A stretch of DNA of 64,000 bases from Erpobdella octoculata. Its lineage: Eukaryota; Annelida; Clitellata; Hirudinida; Erpobdellidae. Under the pieces are notes generated by a model that saw nothing but the letters and a program-made list of their open reading frames with translations, did not search any database and was not told the DNA's origin. The position numbers and the translations under genes are program-made. The number at the start of each line of letters is the position of its first letter. Positions within the stretch are counted from its first letter, which is position 1. Shown here piece after piece: positions 24,259 to 40,357 of the stretch. Location: positions 29,531,117 to 29,595,116 of the forward strand of contig OZ022238.1 in NCBI GenBank assembly GCA_963978895.1, read 5' to 3'.

Positions 24259-26415
24259 AAAAAAACAAAACAAGTAAACGCTAGCTAGACCTGCATAAAC
24301 TCGCGTTTCATCATTCGTTTTGTTTTTATACACGCAGGGGCTTAAGGTTCACTTTGCAGCGTGCAAACTGCACATCGTAGAGTATTAGTATTGGTGGTGG
24401 TGATGATGATGAAAACAGCAGTGACAATAAATAAGAGGACTATTATGGTGCAAAAAACGTTTTATCATATGATGCACATAAATAACTTCAATAAATTGTT
24501 TTTAAACATTCAATTTTTCTCAAGGTCTAGAACATGCTTTATTTTATGAAAATCACTAAAAACAATAATTAACTCAGAATGCAAAAATTTCTCAGACCTT
24601 CAGCAAACAAATCTAATAACAAAATTAAATTTGCTTTTACACTGCTATACTATTTGAAACAGCTGGAATTTTCTATGTTAACAATCACAATTCACGTGGC
24701 ATTTCTACACACGAGGGCCAAAATTTGCTAGCACTTCTCTGCATCGATCATTTTCCGTTTTTTAAAAACACTTCCATACATGAAAAAAATAATAAAGGCT
24801 TTTTAAAATAAATTTCTAAAATTGTTTGCATTATACTTGACATATTTTTGGCATTCTTAACACAAGTTAAAATAAGTTTTTTAAATTGTAATATATGGTC
24901 TATGATGAGTGCAAGATTCATGAATTATCATCTCGCAGCTAGTGCCGTTAAAATCAATAAGCTAATATTTGTTCATGAAATGCTTTTTCCAACATGGAGA
25001 AGACAACAATTACCTGCATTTATTTTCATTTTCATCAATTAAGCCACTCAAACACTTTATTTATATTTTTTTCTTTAGTTTGAAACAAGCAATTTAATTG
25101 CTTGTCAGAACACTCAAAACATGGAAGCATCCGCAAAAAGAAACATAACGTTGAATTAGAAATCAGGGTTGTTCAACCACAGCCCGCAAGCGAAATATGG
25201 CCAATCAAAGGTTTTCACTCACCCCTTCGGTTTTTTTAAGTATTTCCTAAAGTGATTCAGATGTAAGTTTATTTCGTTTGTTAAATTCTAGGTCAACTGG
25301 TCTATAAGTTGAGTACACACTTTGTTATACAAAAATTGTTTATTGCACTTGCAACTTTCACTACTAATTTTGAGCAACTATTTCATCATTTCAGAAAACC
25401 AAATATAGCTGAATACTTCTATATATAGCTAAATAGCTCCATATATAGCTGAAACGCTATTAATCTAACATGCTGAAACTGATGACCAATTTACTTATAT
25501 AATTTCTCAACCCATCTAGCTCTACATAACTCTGTAGATGAAACCAATTTCTAGAGTTTACCGCCTTGGGCATACAGTTAGTTCTAGCAACAGAGTGGGT
25601 GCATCCGATACAGTGCTCGAAATGGAAAATTTCACGAACCGGAACGCCGATTATAAAAGAAAATTAGCGGTGGAAATTTTATATGCTTCAATAAATTAAT
25701 ATGCCGTTTTATATTATTTTTTTAGTTAAACTTTTTTGGAAATTCAAAATGATCCACTTTCATCTTTATTACGTCATTACGCCGTTATTGCTTGAATTTA
25801 AATTAATTCAACTCATTTGAGAATATAAATTGAATTTTGGAAGGTCGATATTATGTAATTAAAAAATTTCTTTAAAAAAAATAATTGAAATAAGTTTGGA
25901 AGTTTCAATTTTTTGTCAAAAGCATATAATTTCAATTACAAAAATAGAACATCAGAACACAACAATAAAAAAACATCATAATATTAATAACTGTAAATGA
26001 ATGTCGTATACATATATATGTAATAGAATCAAAATCAATCATTTAAATTGCTTATATATAAATGTCCTAAATGTATTTTTATTAACTAATTCAAATTAAT
26101 TAATCCAATAAATCCCACAATAACTTGTTAGTTTCGTCTTCTTTTTTTTGCTTTTACGACTGTTAGTGTCGTTAATTTATACTTATGTGATAAATCTTCT
26201 GTAAAGGCTGGCCAAGATGGAAAAAAAATATTCATTTTCAGAATTTTCGAGAAATTAAGACAATCATACAATTTTGAACTTCTGAAATGACATATTCTTT
26301 CAGCATGCGCTTGTTCAATTGGCAAAACAATTTAAAGTCGCAAATTAATTGTTTGTGTGTCTGATTCTGTACTTAAATCTACATTAACTTGCAAAAAATC
26401 GAAGAGTTGTGAGAA
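24259..26415. other. Noncoding DNA upstream of the decarboxylase exon
   Basis: AT-rich with no credible ORF, RNA gene or bounded element. It probably holds a 5' UTR intron and possibly the promoter, but no core promoter element can be assigned. Confidence 0.45.
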
Positions 26416-26417
26416 AG

Positions 26418-26580
<163 letters not shown>

Positions 26581-26674
26581 GTGAGAGAGAAAGAGAATTA
26601 CACTGCTTTAAGGCACGTATTAATTCCAGCTTTAATGGAGCGGTATCTGTTATTAATCCCGTCATGTTACTTGG

Positions 26675-27090
26675 TTTACGGAAAGTTTGCCCCCGGCTTT
26701 TCGCCCTCCTTTTTTGCCCCCGTCTTTTCGTCCCCGTCTTTTTGCCCCCGTTTTTTTGCCCCCGGGAAAGTTCGCCCTTGGGATGTTTCACCCCCCGGTT
26801 TTTCGCCCCTGGATACTAACTTTTACAGAGGCCAAATCCGGGAGCAGCTCAAGAGCAAACCATTGAGGACAAAAACCAGAACTAAAAAACCCGGGGTGAA
26901 AAATCGAAGGTAAAAAACCTGGGGAAAAAACTAGGAGCAAATTTTACCAGAGGTGGAAAACTAAGAGCAAAAGCCGGCCCCTTTCATAAACACTTGCTAA
27001 TTTGGGCCCGGCACTTGCTAATTTTGGCCAGATCCATGCTAGTTTGGGCCCAGCCCATGCTAATTTGGTCCCGGCCCGTTTCTGCAAGGT
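26675..27090. repeat. Short G/C-rich tandem repeats of unknown origin
   Basis: 26680-26810 repeats a TTTTTGCCCCCG-type unit; 26880-26960 has inverted-looking GGGGTGAAAAA/GGGGAAAAAA units; 26985-27085 repeats TGCTAATTTGGGCCCGGCCC-like units about four times. The first two blocks may be the subterminal arrays of a degenerate DNA transposon. Confidence 0.5.
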
Positions 27091-27664
27091 CAACATTTCT
27101 CGGCTTAGCACAAAATTCTAGGCCACATTTTTTAACCCCTCTCTTGGCCTTAATATATGCGCGTTATATGCAAAAAATACAGTTGTCAAACTAAGCCACA
27201 GCAAGGCGTGAACGGGTATGGCTAGTAACAAATAAACTGACGGTAATTAGGTCAAGAAGAAAGAAAAGTCAGCGTTATTGTAATTTTCAAAAAAAGCGCT
27301 GAAAAGTAGCGCACTTATAATAATACAGCTCAAGATATTATCAATCATTATTATTATTACTTTTAAAAAGCGTTTTGGATTTTTTCTGAAAACAACCACT
27401 TTTTTAAAAATCGGGCCAAGTGGGCCAACTGACCCTCTGACCCACCGTTAGATCCGCTACTGCTAAATTTATTTACTGAGTGTTAACCTATTTATATTTT
27501 TAAATTAAAAACTAATCCAATAAATAAAAATTCTTGTTTTCGGAAACGTGTAAAGTAGGTCTTTTCCAGAACTTTGTCATCAAACAACAACCTTTTTACA
27601 CACTTCTATTTTACATGACTTCTCTGCCTGTCTGTGGTCAAAATTTTTGAATTAAATCTTCCTC
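27091..27664. other. Noncoding DNA, nothing recognised
   Basis: No gene or defined repeat seen up to the (TAA)n tract. Confidence 0.4.
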
Positions 27665-31193
<3,529 letters not shown>

Positions 31194-31551
31194 TCTTCCT
31201 TTATCTTATATCATTAATGGTAATAGTTAGGAAGTTGAGAAAATCATTAAATGTATTAGTTAAGATGTTGAGAAAATTCTAGAATGTTGTAGCCTATAAA
31301 TCAAAGGTAAATAGAATGTTTTTCAAAAAGTTAGTTAGGGAACAGTTTGAAAAGTGTTCTATTTAGAACAAAATGAACCCTGAAGAATTTCATTTATTGA
31401 AAATTTCTTATTTATTTGAAATACGCAGGTATTAAAATTAACATACTAGAAATAGCTCGTGAAAAATGATGTTGTTTAGAGTAGCAAAGCTACTCTGGAA
31501 CAGGAAAAGCTCAAACAACTGCCGCGATCAATTGCCTGGAAAAATGGGATG
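31194..31551. other. Noncoding DNA, nothing recognised
   Basis: No coding frame or named repeat; ends at the start of PLE 3. Confidence 0.4.
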
Positions 31552-32628
31552 TCAAGAATTAATTTGTAGGATTATGCTTTGACACAACAGCATTAAACAC
31601 TGGCCATCGAAATGGGGCTTGTTTCCATATTGAACCAAAACTGGATAAATATATATTGTTCTTGGTCTATTAAATTGCGGTGATGGTAGAAATTCACTTT
31701 CAAAAACGTATTGCAAAATTATGTCAATAGTTTCAGCAACAGGGACATTGGTGAAAAGGCTCTCAACATCAAGTGAAGCCAAGAGCCCTTTGCTATCTTC
31801 TGACGTTCGTAAAAGTTCGATGGAATCAGTTGTTGACTTGAGAGAGTATTGAGAAGGTAGATATAGAGTTATTATACGGTTAATTGTTTTCGCCAGTGAG
31901 TATGTGGGAGTCGGGCACTGAGAAATGACAGGTCGAAGAGGGTAGTCGGATTTATGAAGCTTTACATTTCCATATAGATAAGCTGGTGAGTAGTCACCAA
32001 CAATTTGGGAAACTTGGTTATCCTGCAGGTAGGAATTGAGCGCCACAATAAGTTTATTGGCTTCTTTTTTTATGCTGATGGTAGAATCACGAAAGATTTT
32101 TTTAAACTTGGAGCTATCAGATAATATAGAATCCAGCTTATTAAAATAATCAGTTTTATCCAAAATAACATAGGTTGATGATTTATCGGCTTTTCGCACA
32201 ACAATATTTGAATTTCCTTTAAGTGATTTCGCTCCTTTCAACAACGGTTTAGAAATTGAACAATACTTATTATTGCGATGAGTATTACCTTCTGCACAGA
32301 GTAAAGATCTCAAACTACTATCAGTTGTTATTTGTCCACTATTAGCGAGGCGAACGATTTGCTCATACAAAATTTCAATCTCAGTCTGCTTGTGAAGAAG
32401 ACTATATCGTTGAGGAATATGACAGTTGTACCCGGTTTGTAAAAATGCTGATTCATTTTCATCTAGGTGGTGCTTTGATAAGTTTATATAGTGTTTAATT
32501 TCACTTTTCAAAAGGTAGGACTCACCATATAGCATGGAAAGTTTTTTGGTAATAGAAATTTTCTTATTGGTATCATATCTTTCAGAAAGTAACTCCAGAC
32601 GTTGGTGTAAACTTTTGGTTCCATGATG
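31552..32628 (-). pseudogene. Penelope-like element 3, N-terminal and early RT part
   Basis: The minus-strand frame starts after the minisatellite at 32629 and aligns with residues beginning near position 90 of PLE 1: RYDTNKKISITKKLSMLYG, HIPQRYS, TEIEILYEQI, NIVVRKADKSSTYVILD, YLYGNVKLHKSDYPLRPVIS, then FTNVPVAETIDIILQYVFE. The frame continues about 45 residues with no match to the family and stops before the YVDD motif. The N-terminal pseudo-LTR is missing or replaced. Non-functional. Confidence 0.85.
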
Positions 32629-32760
32629 AAACAGAACATGATAAAACAGAACATGATAAAACAGAACAGTGAGAAAACATAACAGTGAAGAAACAGAACA
32701 TTGATAAAACAGAACAGTGATAAAACAGAACATTGCGTATATTTTTTCAACTTTTTCGTG
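32629..32760. repeat. 15-bp minisatellite, left inverted arm
   Basis: ATAAAACAGAACATG-type units plus about 25 bp of shared flank; reverse complement of 34836-34993 with small gaps. Confidence 0.85.
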
Positions 32761-32879
32761 ATATACAAAATGTCCGAGATCAAATTGCTTCAAGTTAAAA
32801 CGCCCGGAGATATTTTAAACTATTATCATAAAATTAAAGTTTTATTTGGTAATGTATTATTATTTTTTTTATTATTATT

Positions 32880-34378
32880 ATAAACCAGGCACGGGCAAGC
32901 CCCTCGCCGAACAATTAAACACAAACTGAACGCGCAAACAAATACAACAAAAAATAACGAAAAACAAACAGAGCAAAATAAAAATCCTAAGCAAAATCAA
33001 ATTGAATATCACCAAAAAAATCATCCAAAAGTGATTTGAACAAAGACAACGATTCAGCAGACACCACCGGCCCAGGGAGCCGATTCCAGTCGTCCACCAC
33101 TCTGTTACTGAAGTAATACTTCCTGCAATCTTTATGAGCCAACCTAGTAGCCAACTTGAACTCATGTCCCCTAGTTCTTTCGTCAGGGCAAAGGGTCAAC
33201 CCCGGACAGTGGCAATCCATCAACTGACCAGACTTCATTTTATACAGAAGAATTAGGTCGGCTCGCTTTCTTCTATATGTCAGGGAAGGCAATCTGAGTT
33301 TCTTCAACCTCTCCGTATAAATGAGACCTTTGCATGACCTGACCATTCTGGTAAACCTTCGCTGAACCCTTTCGAGTTCTTCAATCAGACCACGCCCGTG
33401 AGGACTCCAAATCTGAACTCCGTACTCCAATTGAGATCTAATCAGAGATTTGTACAATGTTACAAAAGCATCATCAGGCAGATATTTTAAAGTTCTTCCA
33501 ACTATACCCAACAAGGAATTTGCCTTTTTGATTCTAGAGAACACATGGTCTCTGAATTTCAATTGTGAATCCAGTATGATTCCTAGATCAGTAACCGAGC
33601 TAACTTCAGGAACCACAACAGACAAACCTGATGTATCTTGCATATAGTAATCCGCTGCAAAACGATTACCTCCAACCTTTAAAACACAACATTTAGATGG
33701 ATTCACTGTCATTTGCCATCTTGTGAACCACTGCTGCAATTTATAAATGTCGGACTGCAGTTCCCGAGTGTCTTTGAAGTCCGCGATCGGTCTAAACAAC
33801 TTGGCGTCGTCCGCGAAAAGGTAGATGTTTTCGCTAACACCACAAATGTCATTGATATAGATCACAAATAACAATGGACCTAACACGCTTCCCTGAGGAA
33901 CACCACTCAACACGGGAAAGGAATCAGAGAGTCCGCCCCTCAACTGAACTCTGAATGATCTCTCCGTCAAGTAACTTCTGATCCATTCTATCAATATTGG
34001 ATGAACTCCATACTCCTTCATCTTAAACAAGAGTCTCTTGTGTGGAATTCTGTCAAAAGCTTTTTCTAAATCGGTGTAGATTGTATGCACCTCCAACCCA
34101 GAGTCAACCGAGAGAGTAACTTCGTCCAGGAACTTCAGCAACTGCAGGACCGTAGAGCGTGAAGGAAGAAATCCAAACTGTCTATGAGTGAAGATATCAT
34201 ATTGCAAAAAGTAGCTCATAATGTGGTCTTTAATTATTGACTCGAGAATTTTGCAACATACTGATGTCAAAGCTATTGGCCTGTAGTTAATAATATTATT
34301 TTTCGATGTTTGAAGTTCCTCACTGCTGGATATAACTTGCTCACCCTGTTTGCACAGAAATTGTAGATATAAATACAT
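32880..34378 (-). pseudogene. 5'-truncated LINE of the Jockey superfamily, RT and C-terminus
   Basis: The frame 34378-32987 is uninterrupted but starts inside the RT palm: NYRPIALTSVCCKILE, YTDLEKAFDRIPHKRL, GVPQGSVLGPLLFVIYINDI, catalytic LFADDAKL, then the typical tail VQRRFTRMV, LTYRRKRADLILLYKM and a W-NRLP block. The endonuclease and ORF1 are absent, as in a 5'-truncated insertion. The 3' UTR (32986-32880) ends CTTGCCCGTGCCTGG followed by an (AATA)-like tail. The clade (CR1, Jockey or relatives) is not resolved here. Confidence 0.87.
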
Positions 34379-34393
34379 ATTTTATATAAGCAA

Positions 34394-34835
34394 ACTCTTT
34401 TATAACCAACTTTGTACCAAGAATATATATCTAGAAGTCCAAGTTTTAACTATAATTTGGTAAGAAGTCTCTCAACTGTGACACTGGTATCTGGCATTAA
34501 TGTGTTTTTAATGTGTTCGCAACATTTGCATGAGTGAATTTTCACGGGAAAAATTATATTGATCAATTAATAAGAAATGAACTAGAATAGGAACAACTTA
34601 AAAAGTTGGCTCTTTTGTCAAAATAGTTTCTTAATATTCAATCAAACAAAAAAGTTATCAGCGAAAACCGTCAAGGCGCCGCAACAAGAATATAAAGCAA
34701 ACACAAACACAAATTAATCTGTTGTAGGATGATTCCTACATTTCCTCTGGATCAATAGCTGACAACGGAAACATACAAAGAAGTAGATGAAAGTTATATA
34801 AAACTGATTTGTAGTTATTATTGCGAAAAATTGAA
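34394..34835. other. Noncoding DNA between LINE and minisatellite
   Basis: AT-rich, no recognised feature. Confidence 0.4.
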
Positions 34836-34993
34836 AAAAATAAACGCGATGTTCTGTTTTATCACTGTTCTGTTTGTTCAATGTTCTGTTTCTTCACTGT
34901 TCAGTTTCTTCCCTGTTCTGTTTTATCATGTTCTGTTTTATCATGTTCTGTTTTATCATGTTCTGTTTCATCATGTTCTGTTTTATCCGGTTA
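34836..34993. repeat. 15-bp minisatellite, right inverted arm
   Basis: TGTTCTGTTTTATCA repeated with variants, preceded by ttgaaaaaaataaacgcga that mirrors the inner edge of the left arm. Confidence 0.85.
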
Positions 34994-35144
34994 CCAAACT
35001 TTTATCACGATCTTTACAAAAAAGTTTCAAACAATGGTCATATTCAACTTGCAAGGCAGAAAATCTTTTCTTAGCCTTTGACAACTCATTAGCAATAAGT
35101 TCACTTGCTGAATATCGAGAATGTATGTAGTTTGAAAAATTTAG

Positions 35145-35232
35145 AATGTCTGTCTAAAAAAATAATAAACGCAAAATGGTCTATTGTCTTTAATAGCGCG
35201 TGCCTGAAAGAAAATATTACACCTAAGTACGT

Positions 35233-35237
<5 letters not shown>
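35145..35237 (+). repeat. PLE pseudo-LTR fragment
   Basis: Translates as [27 protein letters not shown], then (TA)n, the same N-terminal PLE segment and the same breakpoint as at 7788, 40456 and 57270. Confidence 0.7.

Positions 35238-35329
<92 letters not shown>
35238..35329. repeat. (TA)n microsatellite
   Basis: About 90 bp of TA after a PLE pseudo-LTR. Confidence 0.98.
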
Positions 35330-35330
<1 letters not shown>

Positions 35331-35331
<1 letters not shown>

Positions 35332-35436
35332 CAAGTTAGTTCGAAAGCTCAGATATAATGAATCATTTTTTTGTTTAAACTCAAGATTATAATATAAAAA
35401 ATTTAATTTACAGCAAGGAAAGGTATTATACATTTA
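35331..35436. repeat. Dispersed 105-bp repeat, copy 1
   Basis: gcaagttagttcgaaagctc ... ggtattatacatttac; a near-identical copy is at 51586-51689. It replaces the downstream part of the gag frame here. Confidence 0.8.
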
Positions 35437-36200
35437 CACAAGGGATATCCCAGATTGGCGAGTCTTTCTATATCCGCTTCCAGCTGTTGCAAGCTTTCTT
35501 CGGGTTTCTGGCGTCGACTCTTGAGTTGAGCTCGAAAGATTTCTGGCACGTGTTGATTAACGAATCTGCTCTCGAGAACCTTCACGATTGCACCGTGGTC
35601 ATCTCTATCTGCAATAAGCTCGAGAAGCTGTAAAGCTTCTCTCCTCAAAGAAAATACCAGATTTTCCGCCATCTGCTGGCTGGTTAACCAGTTATTTTTC
35701 TTGGCAGCAATTTCAAATTGAGCTTTGTAGACGGACCATGACACAGTGCCATCAAAAGCCGGGGTCTTGGCATGTTCAACGGAATGAATTCTTTCTTGGA
35801 CTTGGCAACCATTTTGTACTTGTTTGACCATATTGTTCAATCTTGTTTCGATTTCTCCGACGTTCTCTTTCACCAGCTTCTCCAGGATACTTACTCTGTA
35901 TACAACTTCTGATAAACAAAGCCGATCGTCAATAATTAGCTCTTCAATTCTTCGTTGCGCTGCTTTGTTCTCCTCATGTGCTGCTATGCTTTCCTCTCTC
36001 ATTAATATCATCAATTCCATTGGGGTTTTGATTTCAAACTCAAAAAGTATCAGGGTCTTTTCCTTCACCTTCGAGAAATTTTTGCAGCCTTTTTTTTAGT
36101 TCGTTCTTTTTGCGAACAGTAGATAACACCCTCAGAAGAAGCTGCCTTTTTAAATCGGAGCACTTCAATTCTTCCAAAGTAATTAAACCCATTTCCAAAA
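35437..36200 (-). pseudogene. Ty3/gypsy gag with N-terminal SAP domain, frameshifted
   Basis: From 36192 the minus strand reads MGLITLEELKCSDLKRQLLL with KNELKKRLQKFLEGEGKDPD, a SAP-like motif, then shifts frame near 36060 and continues as a retrotransposon gag: PAFDGTVSWSVYKAQFEIAA, NNWLTSQQMAENLVFSLR, LELIADRDD, then QLKSRRQKPEESLQQLEADI and ERLANLGYP. This is the capsid-like region common in Ty3/gypsy gags. The frame ends at the dispersed repeat, so zinc knuckle and pol are absent. It is the only SAP-gag relative here that shows a recognisable capsid region. Confidence 0.8.
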
Positions 36201-36221
36201 GTATCTGCTTCTGACACCAGT

Positions 36222-36400
36222 TGTTATAATATTCAGGTTCTTTGAAAATGGTTCTTTATTTATTAGAAAAAATACACACTTTTAAAAAAAAACTTGTGTC
36301 TTAGTAACTGTAATTAAAACTGGTTGATGGAAGTTATGTAATCACTTAGCTCTATATTTTTATGGCTTTCTTAGTTCATAATGTCTTCTGAGGTTTATCA
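36222..36400 (-). repeat. 5' LTR of the SAP/gypsy element
   Basis: 179 bp, TGATAAACC...TATAACA on the minus strand, followed by the primer-binding-like CTGGTGTCAGAAGCAGA. It abuts (TA)n on the right; no partner LTR was found. Confidence 0.65.
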
Positions 36401-36960
<560 letters not shown>

Positions 36961-37225
36961 GCAATTACCTTCGATGGTTGTACATAGGAACTTTTGGCCT
37001 GGAAAAAGTTAAGAAGGTTTGGACTCCTTCTCCGATCCCCCGGCTCAGTGGGCCAAAAAACCTTCCGGTCCAAAATTGCCTATACATGATCATTGCATAA
37101 GTTTTCGGAGCACTATTTACAATTGCGTAACAGGCATTACTTGCTAATGGACTTCTTAATATTAAGAAGTCCATGACTTGCTTCCCAGTCTTGCATAATG
37201 TGACCGATTGCGCGTTATTACAATT

Positions 37226-37407
37226 TATTAAGAGATAGATGGGGCGGGAAAGCGACCGGATTCGGGAAAGTGACCGGGAGTGAGAGAGCAAGCGGGAACG
37301 GGTAAGCAACCGGGAGCGGGAGAGAAAACGGGGAATTAAATGGGAGCTAGAGAAAAACGATAAAAAAACGCTAAAAACCCCCGTGCAACGCCGGGTAACC
37401 CCGCTAG
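37226..37407 (+). mobile_element. Helitron 3' segment, close copy of 60263-60487
   Basis: Starts at GATAGATGGGGCGGGAAAGC, with repeated GGGAAAGCGACCGG units, and ends CAACGCCGGGTAACCCCGCTAG plus T. 5' part missing. Confidence 0.8.
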
Positions 37408-38046
37408 TTATATATATATAATAAAAAATTTTCGGATGGTACACTGTCTCTATTCAATGTTGCTTGCACGGATGTTGCGAAAAAAAGTATCTGATGGGAA
37501 AAATGGTGGGTTTGTTGGTGTTGGTCCACCTGCGGTTGATTCTCTGGTTGTGCAACTTTTTTCTAACATTACATCTGTCCAATGTTTTTCTGATAGTGAT
37601 AGCAAAGGCACCTCTAATACGGACTGTGTGTTATCAGTCATGAATGAATGATGAAGAATGGGCGTTCGTTCGTCGATGTATCGTGTCTACCAGGGCTTCA
37701 AGGTCGACTTTAAACTGGAGATGTCCTTCCTGAAAGTAACTTTTACTCCCACCAGTAAAACCATCCATATAACCAGCACGACCCATCTAAGTTTAATCCC
37801 ATACCGGTCTGAATTGTAATAACGAAAGAATCATCATCACGTCATATCAAAGAAGTTCAACTACTTCAACAATATCATTAATTATAGAATATCACAACAA
37901 TCTGCAACTAAGACAACAAAAGAGAAAACCTATGCACCTAGAAATACAACTAGTACAATGTGCCTCTGGGCTTATGCTAGAAAACAACATTTCAAAATTT
38001 ATAAAAGTAAATAATAAACATAATAATAAACATAAATACGACAAGT
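37408..38046. other. Noncoding DNA; expected 3' LTR not found
   Basis: No convincing gene. The 3' LTR expected for the myosin-carrying LTR element on the minus strand is not visible here. Confidence 0.45.
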
Positions 38047-38081
38047 AAAAAAATGTCGTCTAGAAATGTCGTGTTGAGAAA

Positions 38082-38255
38082 CTACTCCCCTATCCGGGAG
38101 AGGAAATCGGCGGCTCCGTTAGATAAAAGAGAGAGTTGTGATCAGAATGTATGGTCACCATGGAAAGCAGTATCCAGGAATTATATTTCTTACGGGTGTT
38201 ATAATGACGCTCATAGATATCTTGTTCGTAGTCTCTATGTAGAGTTTTTCTGACT
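38082..38255 (-). pseudogene. RNase H-like pol remnant
   Basis: Minus-strand frames give ERHYNTRKKYNSWILLSM, VTIHSDHNSL and, after a shift, NGAADFLSRIGE followed by a stop. E-x-x-Y-x-T-x-K-K, SDHNSL and DFLSR are landmark positions along gypsy RNase H and its tail, here joined by internal deletions. Confidence 0.6.
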
Positions 38256-39325
38256 CTATGTGAAGCTGCCAGATCTTTCTGAATTTGGAGTTCAGCTTCA
38301 AGCTGCTTGTATCTTTTGTCACTCTCTTTACTCGCATTTGACATTTCTTGTTTGGTTACATTGATAAATTCGATCTCGTGCATGAATTCTTTGATCTGGA
38401 CCTGGTAACGTTTGAACTGCTTCACAGCTTCATCTTTGACTTACAGAGCATCAGCAAGTTGTTCCTCAATAGTTCTGAAGTCAGCCTCAAGCTTGTTCCG
38501 GGCATTCGTTGCAAGTTGCCTCTGTCTCCTCTCTTTTTCAAGTTCAGCTTCCACGTTTTTTATCTTTTTAAGAAAACCCTTTCTACCTTCTTCATCAATT
38601 TCCTCTCTTGACTGCGCCTCTCTCATCGACTGATCTTTCAAGGTTTGCATATTCACTTCCAGTCTTAACTTGGCATCTTCGGTTCCTTGAACTTCCTTTT
38701 CGAGCTCTTCGATCATCTGCTTCTGGGCTTCCACCTGAGTCATCAAGTTCTCTCTGCAGTTGACTTCTTGCTCTGTTTGATTCGGTCAAATCTTCGTTCA
38801 GCCCATCAACTTTCAAGAGCTTTCTTGTCTTTTTCTAATTCGTGAACATTCTTTTCGATGTCATCTTTAGAAGAAACCAGGTCATCAAGTTCTCTCTGCA
38901 GTTGACTTCTTGCTCTGTTTGATTCGGTCAAATCTTCGTTCAGCTCATCAACTTGTCGAGTCAGGTTGAGAATTTTTGTTTCTTTTTCTCTGAGATCCTT
39001 CTCCAAGTTATCTCTTGCAATTGTCAACCTCTGAGAGATGGCTTTTTTTTCGGCCAGGCTTTGATCGAATTTTCTTTCCTTTTGGTCAATTACTGAGAAC
39101 TTTGACCTTTCGTTGTCCAGAAGAACAGTGATGTCATCGAACTCATATTGCAGTTTCTTCTTAGATTTACTTAGTTTATCGTTTTTTTCAACCAATTGTG
39201 CGATCGTCTCTTTAAAATTTTCAACCTCTCGCGTCCATTTCTTTTTCGATCTTCAAGGACGTCGTTCAATGCATTGTGTTCGTCAGCTTTAAGCTTGTAT
39301 TCTTGCAGCTGTGTAGCCATGCTTC
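38255..39325 (-). pseudogene. Non-muscle myosin II heavy-chain rod segment, processed
   Basis: The minus strand encodes coiled coil with the conserved myosin II tail order: TQLQEYKLKADEHN, SKSKKKLQYEFDD, QKERKFDQSLAEKKAIS, REKETKILNLTRQVDELNED, SSKDDIEKNVHELEKDKKAL, EDAKLRLEVNMQTLKD, NVEAELEKERRQRQLA, KDEAVKQFKRYQVQIKEF. It runs about 350 residues without introns, in the order of a spliced transcript. Damage: a one-base shift near 39245, a short duplication of the DLTESNRARSQLQREL part (38750-38815 repeats 38890-38955), and a TAA at about 38440. It resembles the non-muscle (zipper/MYH9-like) type more than striated-muscle myosin. It cannot form a motor protein. Confidence 0.85.
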
Positions 39326-39782
39326 CCGATCGAGTTTTGACGGTTCTCTGAACTATCATTCGTTCGCGTTCTTCCATTCTCCATCGCTTTGTTTCTTCCC
39401 TGTCTCTTTCAGCTCGTTCCTCCCTCCTTCTCACCTCTTCTAATTCTAGCCATCTTAGTCTTTTATTTTCTCGTTTTTCTTCTAACATCCTCTTTTTTAA
39501 TTTCAACTTCCTTTCTCGAAACGATCTATCTATTAATTGATTCTCCAATTGTCTTTCTATTTCCAACTTTTTCCTCCTTTCTTCGCCGTCCAACATACCA
39601 CTACGTTTTTGTTTTTCGTGACGTTTTCCTTGTTGATCTCCCCATGTCGTATCTTTGCTAAACCCACCAGAGTCTTTCTTTTTAACGTTCCCCGCATTCT
39701 CCCAATTTTCTGGAGACACATTCCCTCCAGGTAATTGCGCTGGATTTTCACAACCCTCAACACCGGACGACTTACTATCCAT
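39326..39782 (-). CDS. Gag-like N-terminal coding segment fused in frame to myosin
   Basis: From the ATG at 39782 about 150 residues: a polar N-terminus (SSGVEGCENPAQLPGGNVS), then a highly charged helical segment (RKKLEIERQLENQL, LKLKKRMLEEKRE, REERAERDREE). It passes into myosin sequence at SM|ATQLQEYK without losing the frame. It follows the LTR and primer-binding region at the normal gag distance (about 265 bp). A capsid fold is not recognisable, so gag identity rests on position. Confidence 0.6.
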
Positions 39783-40047
39783 CTTCAACCAGATAAGTAT
39801 CAATATAAAAGACCTACTTATCTAAACTCAGACCGGCGGGAAAACTCGAAAAAAAACTCAAACCTTGAGCACGGATGGGTTGGCCGATTCTAGCCACGGA
39901 AATTCTCGTAACTGGTTAGCTGATCCCGAAAACGTCTGGCGAGTCTTGGTCACAAGGAGAACTTCATCGGCAAGAGAGATCTTCTTCCCGAACTTGCTTG
40001 TCGCACTTCTTTCTTCCTGCTAATTGATTCCACCGCTGCCACCAAAA

Positions 40048-40357
40048 TGTCACAGTCTTCCCTGCAGGAATGCCGTGAACACCAGGAAGAAAAAGGCAAC
40101 ACAACAACACGACAACAACAACTTTAATAAAGCGCAAATCGAATGTAAAAACGAGCAGGACTTCGCCTGATACTAAATAGCTCGACTGTTCTGGCAGGTT
40201 TCAAAGCTCTATATATATAGTCTCAGGAAACGCGTCAACAAACAACAAGACAACAACGTCTGCCAATTAATGTCTAGGTTCCTGTCTAGACTGAGAGTCT
40301 GGACAGGTCGACGGGTGCAAGATACACTTGTCAGGAGGTCCGGTAAAGCGACACCTC

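Noticed and set aside
37436..37651. Small ORFs of 60-70 codons on both strands
   Set aside because: No recognisable domain, no splice context, and lengths expected by chance.
38430..38446. Splice donor (CTG|TAAGTC, GTAAGT) in the myosin segment
   Set aside because: The following sequence continues the myosin rod in the same frame immediately after the TAA, so it is a nonsense change and not an intron.
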